DNA from: a virus
Strand: one strand, 5' to 3'
IMG/VR virus record: IMGVR_UViG_3300043446_003241
Span: 1-21,037 of that record
DNA: 21,037 bases
The notes beneath the pieces were generated by a model. That model was not told where the DNA came from. It saw only the letters and a program-made list of their open reading frames with translations, and made no database searches. Positions 7,097 through 13,990 of this stretch are shown here, piece by piece. Every line of letters begins with the position of its first letter. Positions within the stretch are counted from its first letter, which is position 1. The translations under genes were made by a program, and so were the position numbers.

Positions 7097-8619
7097 ACCA
7101 AGCAGTCCTAGCGCCGAGTGAGCGCGATGATGGATTCCCTCCCCCGCGTGACTTCCAAATCACTGCGCACGACGCCCTGCGTCAGGGGTTCCGTGAGGGC
7201 CACAAGAACCAGATCATCATGGCCCCTACGGGTGCCGGGAAGACCTACCTCGGTCTTCGGGTGTGCAACGAGGCCATCCAGCGCGGCAAGCGTGCGGTGT
7301 TCCTGTGTGACCGCACCACGCTGATCAACCAGACCTCTGCGGTGGCCGACCGCTATGGCCTGAACGAGCACGGCATCATCCAAGCCAACCACTGGCGGCG
7401 GCGTCCTGAGGAGCTGCTGCAGATCGCCAGCGTGCAGACCATTGCCAAACGGCAGTTCTGGCCTCAGGTGGACGTTCTGGTGGTCGACGAGGCCCACACC
7501 ACGTACAAGGCGTGGACGGAGTTCGCCAAGGAGACCAAGGCAGTCGTGATTGGGTTGTCGGCCACACCCTTCACTGCGGGGCTGGGCAAGATCTTCACGA
7601 ACCTTGTGAACGCCACCACGATGTACGAACTCACGCAGATCGGTGTGCTGGTGCCCATGCGGATCTTCTCGTGCCACAAGCCCGACATGACCGGCGCTGA
7701 GATCAAGGGCGGCGAGTGGACTGACAAGGCCGCTGAGGAGCGCGGCATGGAGATCATCGGGGACGTCGTCTCCGACTGGCACAAGCATGGCGAGAACCGC
7801 AAGACCATTGTCTTTGGTGCCACCATCAAGCACTGCGAGGAGCTGTGCAGGCAGTTCATCAGCTCCGGCGTGATGGCCGCTGTGTTCACGAGCGACACCA
7901 CCGACAAGGAGCGCGAGCTGCTGCTGCAGGAGTACCGCAAGCCTGACAGTCACCTCAGGGTGCTGATCAGCGTCGAGGCCTTGGCAAAGGGCTTTGATGT
8001 GCCTGACGTCGGATGCATCTGCGATGCGCGGCCACTGCGCAAGAGCCTGAGCACGGCCATCCAGATGTGGGGCCGGGGCCTGCGGTCGTCACTTGAGACT
8101 GGCAAGAAGGACTGCCACCTGCTGGACTTCAGCGGCAACATCATCCGGTTCTTTGAGGACTTCAACGACATCTACTTCAACGGGCTCGACAAGCTGGACG
8201 ACGGCGACAAGCTCGACAAGAAAGTGCGCACGGCTGAGGAGTTTGAGAAGAAGGGTTGCCCCCGCTGCGGCTACACGCCCTTCCACAAGCGGTGCATGGC
8301 CTGCGGATACGAGAAAGTCAGCAAGCAGATCAGCGAGGCGCTGCCGGGTCACATGAAGGAGATCTTCATTGGTGAGGGCAAAAACAAGAAAAAGCTTGCC
8401 GACAACGCCGAGCACCTGTGGAATCAGGTCTGTGCCTATGCGAGGATCTACAGCAAGCCTGAGAAGCAGTCAGGGCGTGCGTGGCACCTGTTTCGGCAGA
8501 TCACCGGCCAAGAGACCCAGTGGTCGTTTCACAAGGCCCCTCAGGTTGAGATCACGCGCAACGTACTGAACAAAATCAAGCAGATGAACATCGCATTCAA
8601 GAAGGGGACAGGAGCATGA
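7093..8619 (+). CDS. Superfamily 2 DEAD/DEAH-type helicase with zinc ribbon (508 aa)
   Basis: All core SF2 motifs are present: Walker A APTGAGKT (44-51), DEAH box VVDEAHTTY (132-135), motif III SATPF (156-160), motif V ALAKGFDVPDV and motif VI QMWGRGLR (324-331) with the arginine finger. A four-Cys zinc ribbon follows the helicase core (CPRCG...CMACG, Cys389/392/401/404). The C-terminal 100 residues are a phage-specific tail. ATG 7093 overlaps the ParB-like stop by 4 bp. With the primase downstream, this enzyme likely unwinds DNA for phage replication, although UvsW/RecG-like recombination roles are possible. It appears full length and intact. Confidence 0.92.
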   Translation: MNQAVLAPSERDDGFPPPRDFQITAHDALRQGFREGHKNQIIMAPTGAGKTYLGLRVCNEAIQRGKRAVFLCDRTTLINQTSAVADRYGLNEHGIIQANHWRRRPEELLQIASVQTIAKRQFWPQVDVLVVDEAHTTYKAWTEFAKETKAVVIGLSATPFTAGLGKIFTNLVNATTMYELTQIGVLVPMRIFSCHKPDMTGAEIKGGEWTDKAAEERGMEIIGDVVSDWHKHGENRKTIVFGATIKHCEELCRQFISSGVMAAVFTSDTTDKERELLLQEYRKPDSHLRVLISVEALAKGFDVPDVGCICDARPLRKSLSTAIQMWGRGLRSSLETGKKDCHLLDFSGNIIRFFEDFNDIYFNGLDKLDDGDKLDKKVRTAEEFEKKGCPRCGYTPFHKRCMACGYEKVSKQISEALPGHMKEIFIGEGKNKKKLADNAEHLWNQVCAYARIYSKPEKQSGRAWHLFRQITGQETQWSFHKAPQVEITRNVLNKIKQMNIAFKKGTGA

Positions 8620-8900
8620 AAGAAGACATCATCCGCATGGCGCGGGAGGCTGGTGCCCTTAATCTTCACATTGGTGAATGGGTGCTTTTTGGTGATGCAA
8701 GTATTGAGCGTTTTGCCGAGCTTGTCGCTGCTGCGGAGCGAAACAAACTAGCGCAGTGGATGATTCAACACAGCTATGCCACGGGGCACGGTGACACGAT
8801 GGAAGACTTGCTGAAAGAGCTTGAGTGGCAAATAAATGAACGAATCAATGCTTGGGAGCGCTCCCTTGCGGAGGCCATCCGAGCAAGGGGGCAAAAATGA
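8616..8900 (+). CDS. Conserved small phage protein (94 aa)
   Basis: ATG 8616 overlaps the helicase stop (ATGA) and the gene's own stop overlaps the primase start, so it is translated between the two. The pattern MKEDIIRMAREAG..., then IERFAELVAAAER and a helical end, is that of a very common uncharacterised family in proteobacterial phages and prophages. No catalytic motif is visible. Its fixed place between helicase and primase suggests an accessory replication factor, but this is inference from position only. Confidence 0.8.
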   Translation: MKEDIIRMAREAGALNLHIGEWVLFGDASIERFAELVAAAERNKLAQWMIQHSYATGHGDTMEDLLKELEWQINERINAWERSLAEAIRARGQK

Positions 8901-9769
8901 CTGACTTCATCACCTTTGCCCGGGCCCATGGTGTCGAGATTGACCCCGGGCGGCTGTACCCCTCAGACAAGATCAAGCGGTGCGGCACGGTCGAGAAGCC
9001 CCGGTCGGGCAACGGGGCCTACTTTTGGGATGGCGAGCGCGGCTGGGTCATGGACTGGTCAGGAGAGGCCAGAGTCGTTTGGTACCAGTCGGACAAGGCC
9101 AAGCCTTGGACGCCCGAAGAAAAGCGCCTGTGGGCCCAGAAAAGGGCCTCTGCGGCCTCGGATCAGGAGCGCAAGTACCAGCAGGCTGCGCTGCAGGCCG
9201 ACATGACCCTGCGCTCGGCCATCGTTGACCACCACCCTTACCTTGAGGTCAAGGGGTTCAAGGACGACAAAGGGCTGGTTTTGGGCGACAAACTGCTGAT
9301 CCCCATGCGCAACGTCTCGACCAACAAGTTGCAGGGCTACCAGTCCATTTGGTGGAACATGGATGAGGTCAAGTACGAAAAGAAGATGATGACCGGCATG
9401 AGGGCCAAGAATGCGGTGTTTTGGCTCGGCCAGCGCGACGCAGACGAGATCTGGCTGGTGGAGGGCTATGCCACCGGTTTGAGCGTGCGTGCGGCCCTGA
9501 GAAGCTGCGGCATGTCCGGCTCTGTGGTGGTGGCCTTCAGCGCCTCCAACCTCGTGCAGGTGGCCGACCAGATCCCGGGGCGGCGGTTTGTGTTTGCGGA
9601 CAATGACGAGTCAAAGACCGGCGAGAAGGCCGCTATACAGACCGGCCTGCCGTGGACGATGGCCGATGAGAAGGGCTGGGACGCCAACGACCTGCATGCG
9701 CACCACGGCCTGTTTGCGGTGGTCAAGAAGATGATGCTGTGCAGGAGGGTGGAAAAAGCCCACGCTTGA
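8897..9769 (+). CDS. TOPRIM-domain DNA primase (290 aa)
   Basis: ATG 8897 overlaps the upstream stop by 4 bp. An upstream in-frame ATG at 8852 is rejected because it lies inside the previous gene. The N-terminal region (GRLYPSDKIKRCG...GNGAYFWDGERGWVMDW) resembles the start of phage TOPRIM primases. The TOPRIM core is intact: WLVEGYATGLS (Glu189), FVFADNDES (Asp235, Asp237) and WDANDLH (Asp262/265). Primer synthesis on the lagging strand is the expected role, alongside the separate helicase. Its TGA stop lies within the -35 element of the next promoter (TTGACA at 9766), so primase and ncRNA genes abut without spare sequence. Confidence 0.88.
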   Translation: MTDFITFARAHGVEIDPGRLYPSDKIKRCGTVEKPRSGNGAYFWDGERGWVMDWSGEARVVWYQSDKAKPWTPEEKRLWAQKRASAASDQERKYQQAALQADMTLRSAIVDHHPYLEVKGFKDDKGLVLGDKLLIPMRNVSTNKLQGYQSIWWNMDEVKYEKKMMTGMRAKNAVFWLGQRDADEIWLVEGYATGLSVRAALRSCGMSGSVVVAFSASNLVQVADQIPGRRFVFADNDESKTGEKAAIQTGLPWTMADEKGWDANDLHAHHGLFAVVKKMMLCRRVEKAHA

Positions 9770-9793
9770 CACGACTTCCCGACGTCGTAAAAT
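9766..9793 (+). promoter_or_regulatory. Strong sigma70-like promoter of the ncRNA, with dyad in the spacer
   Basis: Perfect -35 TTGACA (9766-9771), a 16-bp spacer and -10 TAAAAT (9788-9793). An inverted repeat ACGAC (9771-9775)/GTCGT (9784-9788) fills the spacer and may be an operator. The predicted transcription start is near 9800. Confidence 0.7.
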
Positions 9794-9799
9794 TCGGGC

Positions 9800-9922
9800 A
9801 TTGCTAGGTGTGAGAGCCGTCGCAATTGAGCCGTTAAGCCTGATCCCGACCCCGTTCTGGGGTAGCCGCTGACCCAAAAAGTCGACGGTTCTCTCACCGG
9901 GGTCAGACTTAACGGCTTTTTT
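9800..9922 (+). ncRNA. Putative phage ncRNA with two interleaved long stems and terminator
   Basis: No ORF is present. From the predicted start the RNA holds stem A (9810-9822 with 9883-9897: 13 bp, 2-nt bulge), hairpin C (ACCCC 9849-9853 with GGGGT 9859-9863) and stem B (9829-9848 with 9898-9917: 20 positions, one mismatch, one G-T). Stem B runs straight into six T and is an intrinsic terminator. A and B are interleaved, so they form either a tight pseudoknot or two alternative folds. CTGACCC (9869-9875) competes for the same GGGTCAG (9900-9906) used by B, as in a switch. Own promoter plus terminator suggest a free RNA of about 120 nt. It matches no family I can recognise. Confidence 0.72.
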
Positions 9923-9929
9923 GTTTTCC

Positions 9930-10213
9930 ACGCCCTGCACGTACTCCGCACGAAAGTAGGGGCCGCAAGTGGGGCTGCTCGGAAGAAAACCGCGACACGG
10001 TATGCCGCAAGGCTAGGGGGCAGTTCCCGAATAATCCGTGCGGCTGGTCGAATCATCAAGCCGAGGGGCAGACGGTATCCAATCCGTCGCATGATGATCC
10101 TGTTCAACAGGGGTGAAGCACCTTCCCTCTCTACTCCTCACTGGGGTAGGGGGGTCTTTGGGTGAAAGGATTGATAGGGATCAAGAAGGGGGCCGGTCGG
10201 GCTCCATTTTTTT
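9930..10213 (+). ncRNA. Second structured noncoding region ending in a terminator
   Basis: About 280 bp without a credible ORF but rich in hairpins: 9932-9940/9969-9975 (7 bp), 9990-10000/10036-10043 (8 bp with bulge) enclosing GCC-GCAA-GGC (10004-10013), 10040-10062, GACGG/CCGTC (10071-10088), CCTG/CAGG (10099-10111), GGTG/CACC (10112-10122) and CTACTCC/GGGGTAG (10131-10149). It ends with an intrinsic terminator (10189-10213). No clear promoter of its own is seen, so it may be made by read-through from 9800, giving a single RNA of about 410 nt. Not recognised as tRNA, tmRNA or RNase P. Confidence 0.5.
10189..10213 (+). terminator. Intrinsic terminator of the noncoding region
   Basis: GGGGCC (10189-10194) pairs with GGCTCC (10200-10205), including one G-T pair, around a 5-nt loop, followed by A and seven T. 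It insulates the next promoter 10 bp downstream. Confidence 0.7.
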
Positions 10214-10222
10214 GCGCGAGAA

Positions 10223-10241
10223 TGTAATTGAGTGTTAGACT
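10223..10241 (+). promoter_or_regulatory. Promoter/operator copy 2, before the oxygenase gene
   Basis: TGTAATTGAGTGTTAGA (10223-10239), with extended -10 TG-T-TAGACT (10236-10241). The left half-site is degenerate and no clear 5' hairpin follows, unlike the other copies. Confidence 0.5.
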
Positions 10242-10266
10242 GACAGCAGATTTTGAAAGGTGAAGA

Positions 10267-10956
10267 ATGAGTCAAGACCAACTGATCGAGCAGTACTATT
10301 TCCAGACGCCCGTGTACCTTGTGAAGAAGCCGGAATTCCTGCCGGTGGTCAATGCGGTGTCTCAACGGTACATCGAGAGATCGAGGGCTCGCAAGAAAAA
10401 CAAGAACCCTGTGATGGTGATGTCGGGCAGCTACATGAACGAGCCTGAGATTGCCGAATTTGCGAAGTACGTGTCTCAGACTGGCTGGAACATTCTGTCC
10501 GCGCAGGGTTACCGCATGGAAGATCTGGTGACCTACTTCACCGAGATGTGGACGCAAGAGCACAACCACATGTCCTCGATGGAGACCCACGTTCACGGCC
10601 ACGGCGTGCAGATCAGCGCCTTCTACTTCCTCGATGCGCCAGAGAACTCATGCAAGCTGGTGGTTCACGATCCGCGCCCGGGCAAGGTAATTGTTAACCT
10701 GCACCAGAAGGACGCACGTCAGGTCACTGAAGCATCGCACCAGATCGTGTTCAAGCCTGAGCCCGGGTTGCTGGTGTTCATCAATTCTTGGGTGCCCCAC
10801 AGCTTCACCAAGAACTTCAGCAAGCAGCCCTTGCGGTTTGTCCACATCAACATGTCCGTGGCACTGAGCCCTGAGGCATTGGAGCGCATCAAGAATGGCG
10901 AGGTGCCCAAGAAGGTGTGCAAGATGAAGAACAAGAAGTCAGTTGAAGTCCTATGA
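10267..10956 (+). CDS. Putative 2-oxoglutarate-Fe(II) oxygenase (229 aa)
   Basis: ATG 10267 follows GAAAGGTGAAG. The double-stranded beta-helix signature of the phage 2OG-Fe(II) oxygenase family (2OG-FeII_Oxy_5 type) is visible. It comprises a His-rich first ligand region (METHVHGHGVQISAFYFL, His108-112), a central HDPR, and GLLVFINSWVPHSF with the distal His178, followed by RFVHINMSV, where Arg190 fits the co-substrate site. Such enzymes hydroxylate proteins or nucleobases; the substrate is unknown. Related genes are common in aquatic phages. It is the first gene behind promoter copy 2 and overlaps the next gene by 4 bp. Confidence 0.8.
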   Translation: MSQDQLIEQYYFQTPVYLVKKPEFLPVVNAVSQRYIERSRARKKNKNPVMVMSGSYMNEPEIAEFAKYVSQTGWNILSAQGYRMEDLVTYFTEMWTQEHNHMSSMETHVHGHGVQISAFYFLDAPENSCKLVVHDPRPGKVIVNLHQKDARQVTEASHQIVFKPEPGLLVFINSWVPHSFTKNFSKQPLRFVHINMSVALSPEALERIKNGEVPKKVCKMKNKKSVEVL

Positions 10957-11177
10957 AAATCAGGATTCGTTTCAACAAGTCCCGGGGCCAACCGGGGCGC
11001 GGAACGATGGAGCATGTCTGGCGAGTCTTCGCAGGCGACACCGAGTACCTTGCCAAACACGTGGTGATCAACGTGCCCTGCCGCAGCGAGAAGGAATGCT
11101 GCAGCGAAGACTGGAACATCGTCTGCGATGGCACGCTGCAGATCGACCGCCCGACGGCCACAATAATCGTTGCATGA
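10953..11177 (+). CDS. Small protein of unknown function (74 aa)
   Basis: ATG 10953 overlaps the oxygenase stop (ATGA). The product is basic at the start (MKIRIRFNKSRGQPGRGT), then beta-rich with four cysteines clustered around CRSEKECCSEDWNIVC, ending in a hydrophobic strand (TATIIVA). The Cys cluster could bind a metal. Coupling to the oxygenase suggests a related job, but no family is recognised. The gene ends just before promoter copy 3. Confidence 0.7.
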   Translation: MKIRIRFNKSRGQPGRGTMEHVWRVFAGDTEYLAKHVVINVPCRSEKECCSEDWNIVCDGTLQIDRPTATIIVA

Positions 11178-11178
11178 A

Positions 11179-11197
11179 TCTAATTCCGTGTTAGACT
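11179..11197 (+). promoter_or_regulatory. Promoter/operator copy 3
   Basis: TCTAATTCCGTGTTAGA (11179-11195), with extended -10 TG-T-TAGACT (11192-11197) and a weak -35 (TTGCAT, 11170-11175) overlapping the previous gene's end. Confidence 0.65.
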
Positions 11198-11201
11198 CTC
11201 G

Positions 11202-11220
11202 GCACCACGCTGTAGTGGGC
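11202..11220 (+). other. 5'-leader hairpin behind copy 3
   Basis: CCAC (11205-11208) pairs with GTGG (11215-11218) around a 6-nt loop, extendable by G-C and C-G with a bulged A. It starts 7 nt after the -10. The stem sequence differs from the CTGC/GCAG stems behind copies 4-6, but loop size and position agree. Confidence 0.5.
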
Positions 11221-11231
11221 AAGGAGATGAC

Positions 11232-11519
11232 ATGGAATTGGATGAACTGGAAAAAGCTGCAAAGCGCCACGAGAAGAGGCGCAAGCGTTTCGTTGAAGAG
11301 GGCCTGAGCGAAGACGAAGCTTGGGATCTGGCCGAGAAGCTCTTTGACCGGGATCGAGACACCTTAGACGACCGTCGGGTGTGCTTTGAGTGCAGCAACT
11401 ATGTAGACCAGTCCAAGGTCTGCCTGAAGATGCGCGACGTTCTGGGCAAGCCCCAGCGGCCCCTGAGGTTCATCCTGCAGCGGTGCCCTGACTTCTCTTT
11501 GCGGGAGGTCAAGAAATGA
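11232..11519 (+). CDS. Small protein with Cys4 zinc-binding-like motif (95 aa)
   Basis: ATG 11232 follows AAGGAGATGAC. The first half is a charged helix (ELEKAAKRHEKRRKRFVEEG, then an acidic stretch). The second half has four cysteines, CFEC...VC...RCPDF, that could bind one zinc ion, in the arrangement seen in small phage and plasmid proteins with a C-terminal CP-D-F motif. Function is unknown; nucleic-acid binding is plausible given the basic helix. It is the first gene of the block behind promoter copy 3 and overlaps the next gene by 4 bp. Confidence 0.75.
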   Translation: MELDELEKAAKRHEKRRKRFVEEGLSEDEAWDLAEKLFDRDRDTLDDRRVCFECSNYVDQSKVCLKMRDVLGKPQRPLRFILQRCPDFSLREVKK

Positions 11520-11794
11520 ACCCGTGGAACACTGAGTCCGAGACCTTCGCCCACTGGCTGGGCATGCAGGCGTCTCCGACCATTCTGCCCAATCAAGTCG
11601 GCGTCGTGGGTGACATCCTCGACCGCCTTGGCAATGGCGACCTGATCTGTGTGATGTTCAACTGTAGTGGCGAGCCTGCCATGAAGGCCTTGAACATGCT
11701 CAAGCACCGATACGAAGAAGAGCGGTACGCCCTCGACGAAATGAACAGAACGCAATACCCGGAGGATGAAGATGAAACGACTGATTGGGGTTGA
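11516..11794 (+). CDS. Small acidic protein of unknown function (92 aa)
   Basis: ATG 11516 overlaps the upstream stop (ATGA). The sequence begins MNPWNTESETFAHWLGMQAS, has a helical middle (VVGDILDRLGNGDLICVMF) and ends in a strongly acidic tail (PEDEDETTDWG). The last 23 bp overlap the start of the RuvC-like gene in another frame, and this tail carries that gene's ribosome binding site. No recognised family. The tight coupling points to co-expression with the resolvase. Confidence 0.7.
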   Translation: MNPWNTESETFAHWLGMQASPTILPNQVGVVGDILDRLGNGDLICVMFNCSGEPAMKALNMLKHRYEEERYALDEMNRTQYPEDEDETTDWG

Positions 11795-12224
11795 TCCCGG
11801 CGCTTCAGGCGCACTGGTGCTGTTAGAAGATGGCGTGCCCATCGAGTGGATGCTGATGCCAACCATGAAAGTTGGATCGGCCACCCGGGTTAATGGATCT
11901 GCTGTGGCCGCGTTCTTCATGGACTCTAAGGCTGAGTATGTGTACATCGAGCAAGTAGGTGCCATGCCCGGGCAAGGCGTGTCCTCGATGTTCAACTTCG
12001 GCCACAGCGTCGGCACCGTGATTGGCGTGATGTCTACGTTGATGCTTCCCTATGACTTGGTGACACCTCAGGCATGGAAGAAGGCTGCAGGCCTGATCGG
12101 TACCGACAAGGACGCCGCCAGATCCCGGGCCATTCAACTGTGGCCTGACTGGCGCGAGCTGGACAAAAAAGGTGCAGGCCAAGCGCTGGCTGATGCCGCG
12201 CTGATTGCGAGGTACGGAAAATGA
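11772..12224 (+). CDS. RuvC-like Holliday junction resolvase (150 aa)
   Basis: ATG 11772 is chosen because GGAGG (11761-11765) lies 6 bp before it; the ATG at 11766 would have no spacing. The RNase H-fold resolvase motifs are visible: strand 1 RLIGVDPGASGAL (Asp8), YVYIEQVGAMPGQG (Glu60) and the C-terminal helix QALADAALIARY (Asp141). Where many members have an acidic residue or His three positions before the last Asp there is Ala138, so one ligand may be supplied differently. The expected role is cleavage of branched DNA during replication and before packaging, with the Ref-like nuclease and exonuclease nearby. Confidence 0.83.
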   Translation: MKRLIGVDPGASGALVLLEDGVPIEWMLMPTMKVGSATRVNGSAVAAFFMDSKAEYVYIEQVGAMPGQGVSSMFNFGHSVGTVIGVMSTLMLPYDLVTPQAWKKAAGLIGTDKDAARSRAIQLWPDWRELDKKGAGQALADAALIARYGK

Positions 12225-12901
12225 CACCCTTGATTCAAGAGATGGTGGCGCTGTCGCCTGAGGATGCCGTAAATTTTCACTGGTTCGACATGACAGCCGC
12301 GTACAAGCACGAGCAGGCCGTCAGTGGTGAGATCCTCGAAAAGCCTTTGCCTTACCCCAAGACCGCACTGGTGTGCGCCTACGAAGACAAGAAGGCCTTG
12401 CTGATGGTCAACCGTATCGGCACCGTCACTGGGGTGCTTGGTTGGCTCATGGAAAAGAAGTCCTACAAGCGCACCACGCCATTCACCTACGTGGTTACAC
12501 CCGAGGGTGTGCAGTGCAGGCACTTAGACGGGACGAAGTTTGATTACCGCACCAGCCCAGCCACGGGCGTGATTGCTTTCATTGCATCATTTCTTGAGTC
12601 GCTGGAGCATAAGCCTGCAACCGGCCACCTGCCCCTCAAGCGCCCCAACTGGGAAAAGAAAATCCGGCAGGGCAAGGTGCCGACATATGACTGGACTACG
12701 GTGGTGATCGAGCCCTCAAAACTTAAGAACGATCCGCAGGGCGGCACTCATGCCAGCCCAAGGTGGCACGAGCGCAGGGGGCACTGGCGAACGATGAAGA
12801 GCGGCAAAAAGGTCTGGGTCAAGAATTGCGAGGTGGGCGACAAAACGCTCGGAGCGGTGTTCCACGATTACAAGATCAAAGAGGTTTTGCATGAAGCCTG
12901 A
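12221..12901 (+). CDS. Conserved phage protein with C-terminal HASPRxHxRRGHWR motif (226 aa)
   Basis: ATG 12221 overlaps the resolvase stop (ATGA). The N-terminal two thirds are an alpha/beta region of no known function. The C-terminal 60 residues contain THASPRWHERRGHWRTMKSG, then a tryptophan/valine strand (KKVWVKNCEVGD) and a KDY-like end (FHDYKI). This arrangement is frequent in uncharacterised phage proteins. The His/Arg cluster suggests a nucleic-acid or metal site, but no activity is known to me. The 3' end overlaps the next gene by 11 bp. Confidence 0.78.
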   Translation: MTPLIQEMVALSPEDAVNFHWFDMTAAYKHEQAVSGEILEKPLPYPKTALVCAYEDKKALLMVNRIGTVTGVLGWLMEKKSYKRTTPFTYVVTPEGVQCRHLDGTKFDYRTSPATGVIAFIASFLESLEHKPATGHLPLKRPNWEKKIRQGKVPTYDWTTVVIEPSKLKNDPQGGTHASPRWHERRGHWRTMKSGKKVWVKNCEVGDKTLGAVFHDYKIKEVLHEA

Positions 12902-13190
12902 CAAGGACTTCGTGGCCGCTCAGGCAGATCGCATGCGGGAGATCGTCCAGCAGCGCCAATCCCTGAGCCGCGATGACCTTGAGTATGTCGTCGAGAAGGT
13001 TGCAACTCTGCGCGACCAGCGGCTGCAGCAGTGCGTTGCAGAGCTGATTGGCTGGGGTGACGACGAGCGTGCAGAGCTGGAGACGTTTGTGGCAATTGCA
13101 ATCGAGGTGATGAAGCGCACAAGGGTGAGCACGTTGCGCGAGTGCGCACGCATCGTTGAGATCAGATATCTCGTGAAGGATCTGAAATGA
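12891..13190 (+). CDS. Small helical protein of unknown function (99 aa)
   Basis: ATG 12891 lies inside the end of the previous gene (11-bp overlap). The product is mostly helical and charged, with DRMREIVQQRQSLSRDDLEY followed by a Leu/Glu-rich segment (ERAELETFVAIAIEVMKR). A C-terminal helix with a single Cys (LRECARIVEI) recalls other small phage proteins. No catalytic motif is seen. Its stop overlaps the start of a 52-aa membrane protein (ATGA). Confidence 0.72.
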   Translation: MKPDKDFVAAQADRMREIVQQRQSLSRDDLEYVVEKVATLRDQRLQQCVAELIGWGDDERAELETFVAIAIEVMKRTRVSTLRECARIVEIRYLVKDLK

Positions 13191-13345
13191 CGCTGGCAGA
13201 AATTCTCATTCCTATTGGCGTGTTCATCGGCGCAATTTGGTGGGCCTGCACAGCCAACTGGGGCGCTTGTGGAGAGTGCAACTACAACTGCAGGCAAGGG
13301 CGCGATTGTCCGTTGCGCAAAACGAAATATAAGGAGGAAATATGA
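13187..13345 (+). CDS. Small membrane protein with Cys-rich tail (52 aa)
   Basis: ATG 13187 overlaps the upstream stop (ATGA), and the TGA stop (13343-13345) overlaps the next ATG, so the gene fits exactly between its neighbours. Residues about 3-20 form one hydrophobic segment (LAEILIPIGVFIGAIWWA). The rest is polar with five further cysteines (Cys21, 28, 31, 35 and 41; motif CGECNYNC) and a basic end (LRKTKYKEE) that also carries the AAGGAGG ribosome binding site of the next gene. Function unknown. Confidence 0.65.
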   Translation: MTLAEILIPIGVFIGAIWWACTANWGACGECNYNCRQGRDCPLRKTKYKEEI

Positions 13346-13686
13346 CCGACCAGAAGGACATCAATGACGCCGTGGATTTTCTGTACACCCACGGCAAGAA
13401 GTACGCCGAGGCCAAGGCCCACCGCACGTACCTTGAGGAGTACCGCAAAAGCCAGAAGGCAATGCTCATGAAGTCGGCCATGGCTGATGGCCGCGCCAAG
13501 ACGGCTGCAGCAGCCGAGATCGAGGCCTACTCCGACCCAACCTACGTGAAGATGCTGGAGGGCCTAGAAGCGGCTGTAGAGCGCGAGGAGCAGTTGAGGT
13601 GGGCCTTGGTATCAGCGCAGGCCCGAATCGACGTCTGGCGGTCTCAGGAGGCCTCCAATCGCACCATGGACAAAGTAACAATGTAG
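13342..13686 (+). CDS. Conserved phage coiled-coil protein (114 aa)
   Basis: ATG 13342 has a strong AAGGAGG site and overlaps the upstream stop. The sequence is highly helical; the C-terminal half (EAYSDPTYVKMLEGLEAAVE, then LRWALVSAQARIDVWRSQEA) is a pattern I know from uncharacterised proteins in many phages of proteobacteria. Such proteins often sit in replication/recombination modules. No enzymatic motif is visible. Complete and well supported as a gene. Confidence 0.82.
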   Translation: MTDQKDINDAVDFLYTHGKKYAEAKAHRTYLEEYRKSQKAMLMKSAMADGRAKTAAAAEIEAYSDPTYVKMLEGLEAAVEREEQLRWALVSAQARIDVWRSQEASNRTMDKVTM

Positions 13687-13696
13687 GGAGAACGAG

Positions 13697-13990
13697 ATGA
13701 AACCAATCAATGAAGTGGAAGTGTTTCGCAAAGAAAAGCTGGCCTGTGATCATCGGCTGGCGGTCATGATGATGATTCAACAGCAGATCGATGTTGTTGG
13801 CGACCTCATGAGTCGTCACAAAGAGTTGGTGAAATCGCCCCTGTCATACAACATGTGCGCCGGATTGATCGATCAACTCAAGACCCATGCGCACACAGCA
13901 TTCAACGATGGAGCGCCAGCCGCTCCCGGTGTTGATGGCAGTTCGCAAGTTCCATACTTTCGATTCCCAGACGACATCATTGGCCTATGA
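13697..13990 (+). CDS. Small protein of unknown function (97 aa)
   Basis: ATG 13697 follows GGGAGAACGAG, 10 bp after the previous stop. The protein has a Met-rich helical N-terminal half (HRLAVMMMIQQQIDVVGDLM) and a Pro/Gly-rich C-terminus (GAPAAPGVDG...FRFPDDIIGL). The stop overlaps the nuclease start (ATGA). No known family is recognised. Coupling suggests co-expression with the downstream Ref-like nuclease. Confidence 0.72.
   Translation: MKPINEVEVFRKEKLACDHRLAVMMMIQQQIDVVGDLMSRHKELVKSPLSYNMCAGLIDQLKTHAHTAFNDGAPAAPGVDGSSQVPYFRFPDDIIGL

Noticed and set aside
7108-7953. Long minus-strand ORF opposite the helicase
   Set aside because: Shadow of the high-GC helicase gene; His/Leu-rich and without a ribosome binding site or family match.
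9924-10213. Possible tRNA (GGTCGAATC resembles a T loop)
   Set aside because: No matching acceptor, anticodon and D arms at tRNA spacing could be drawn around it.
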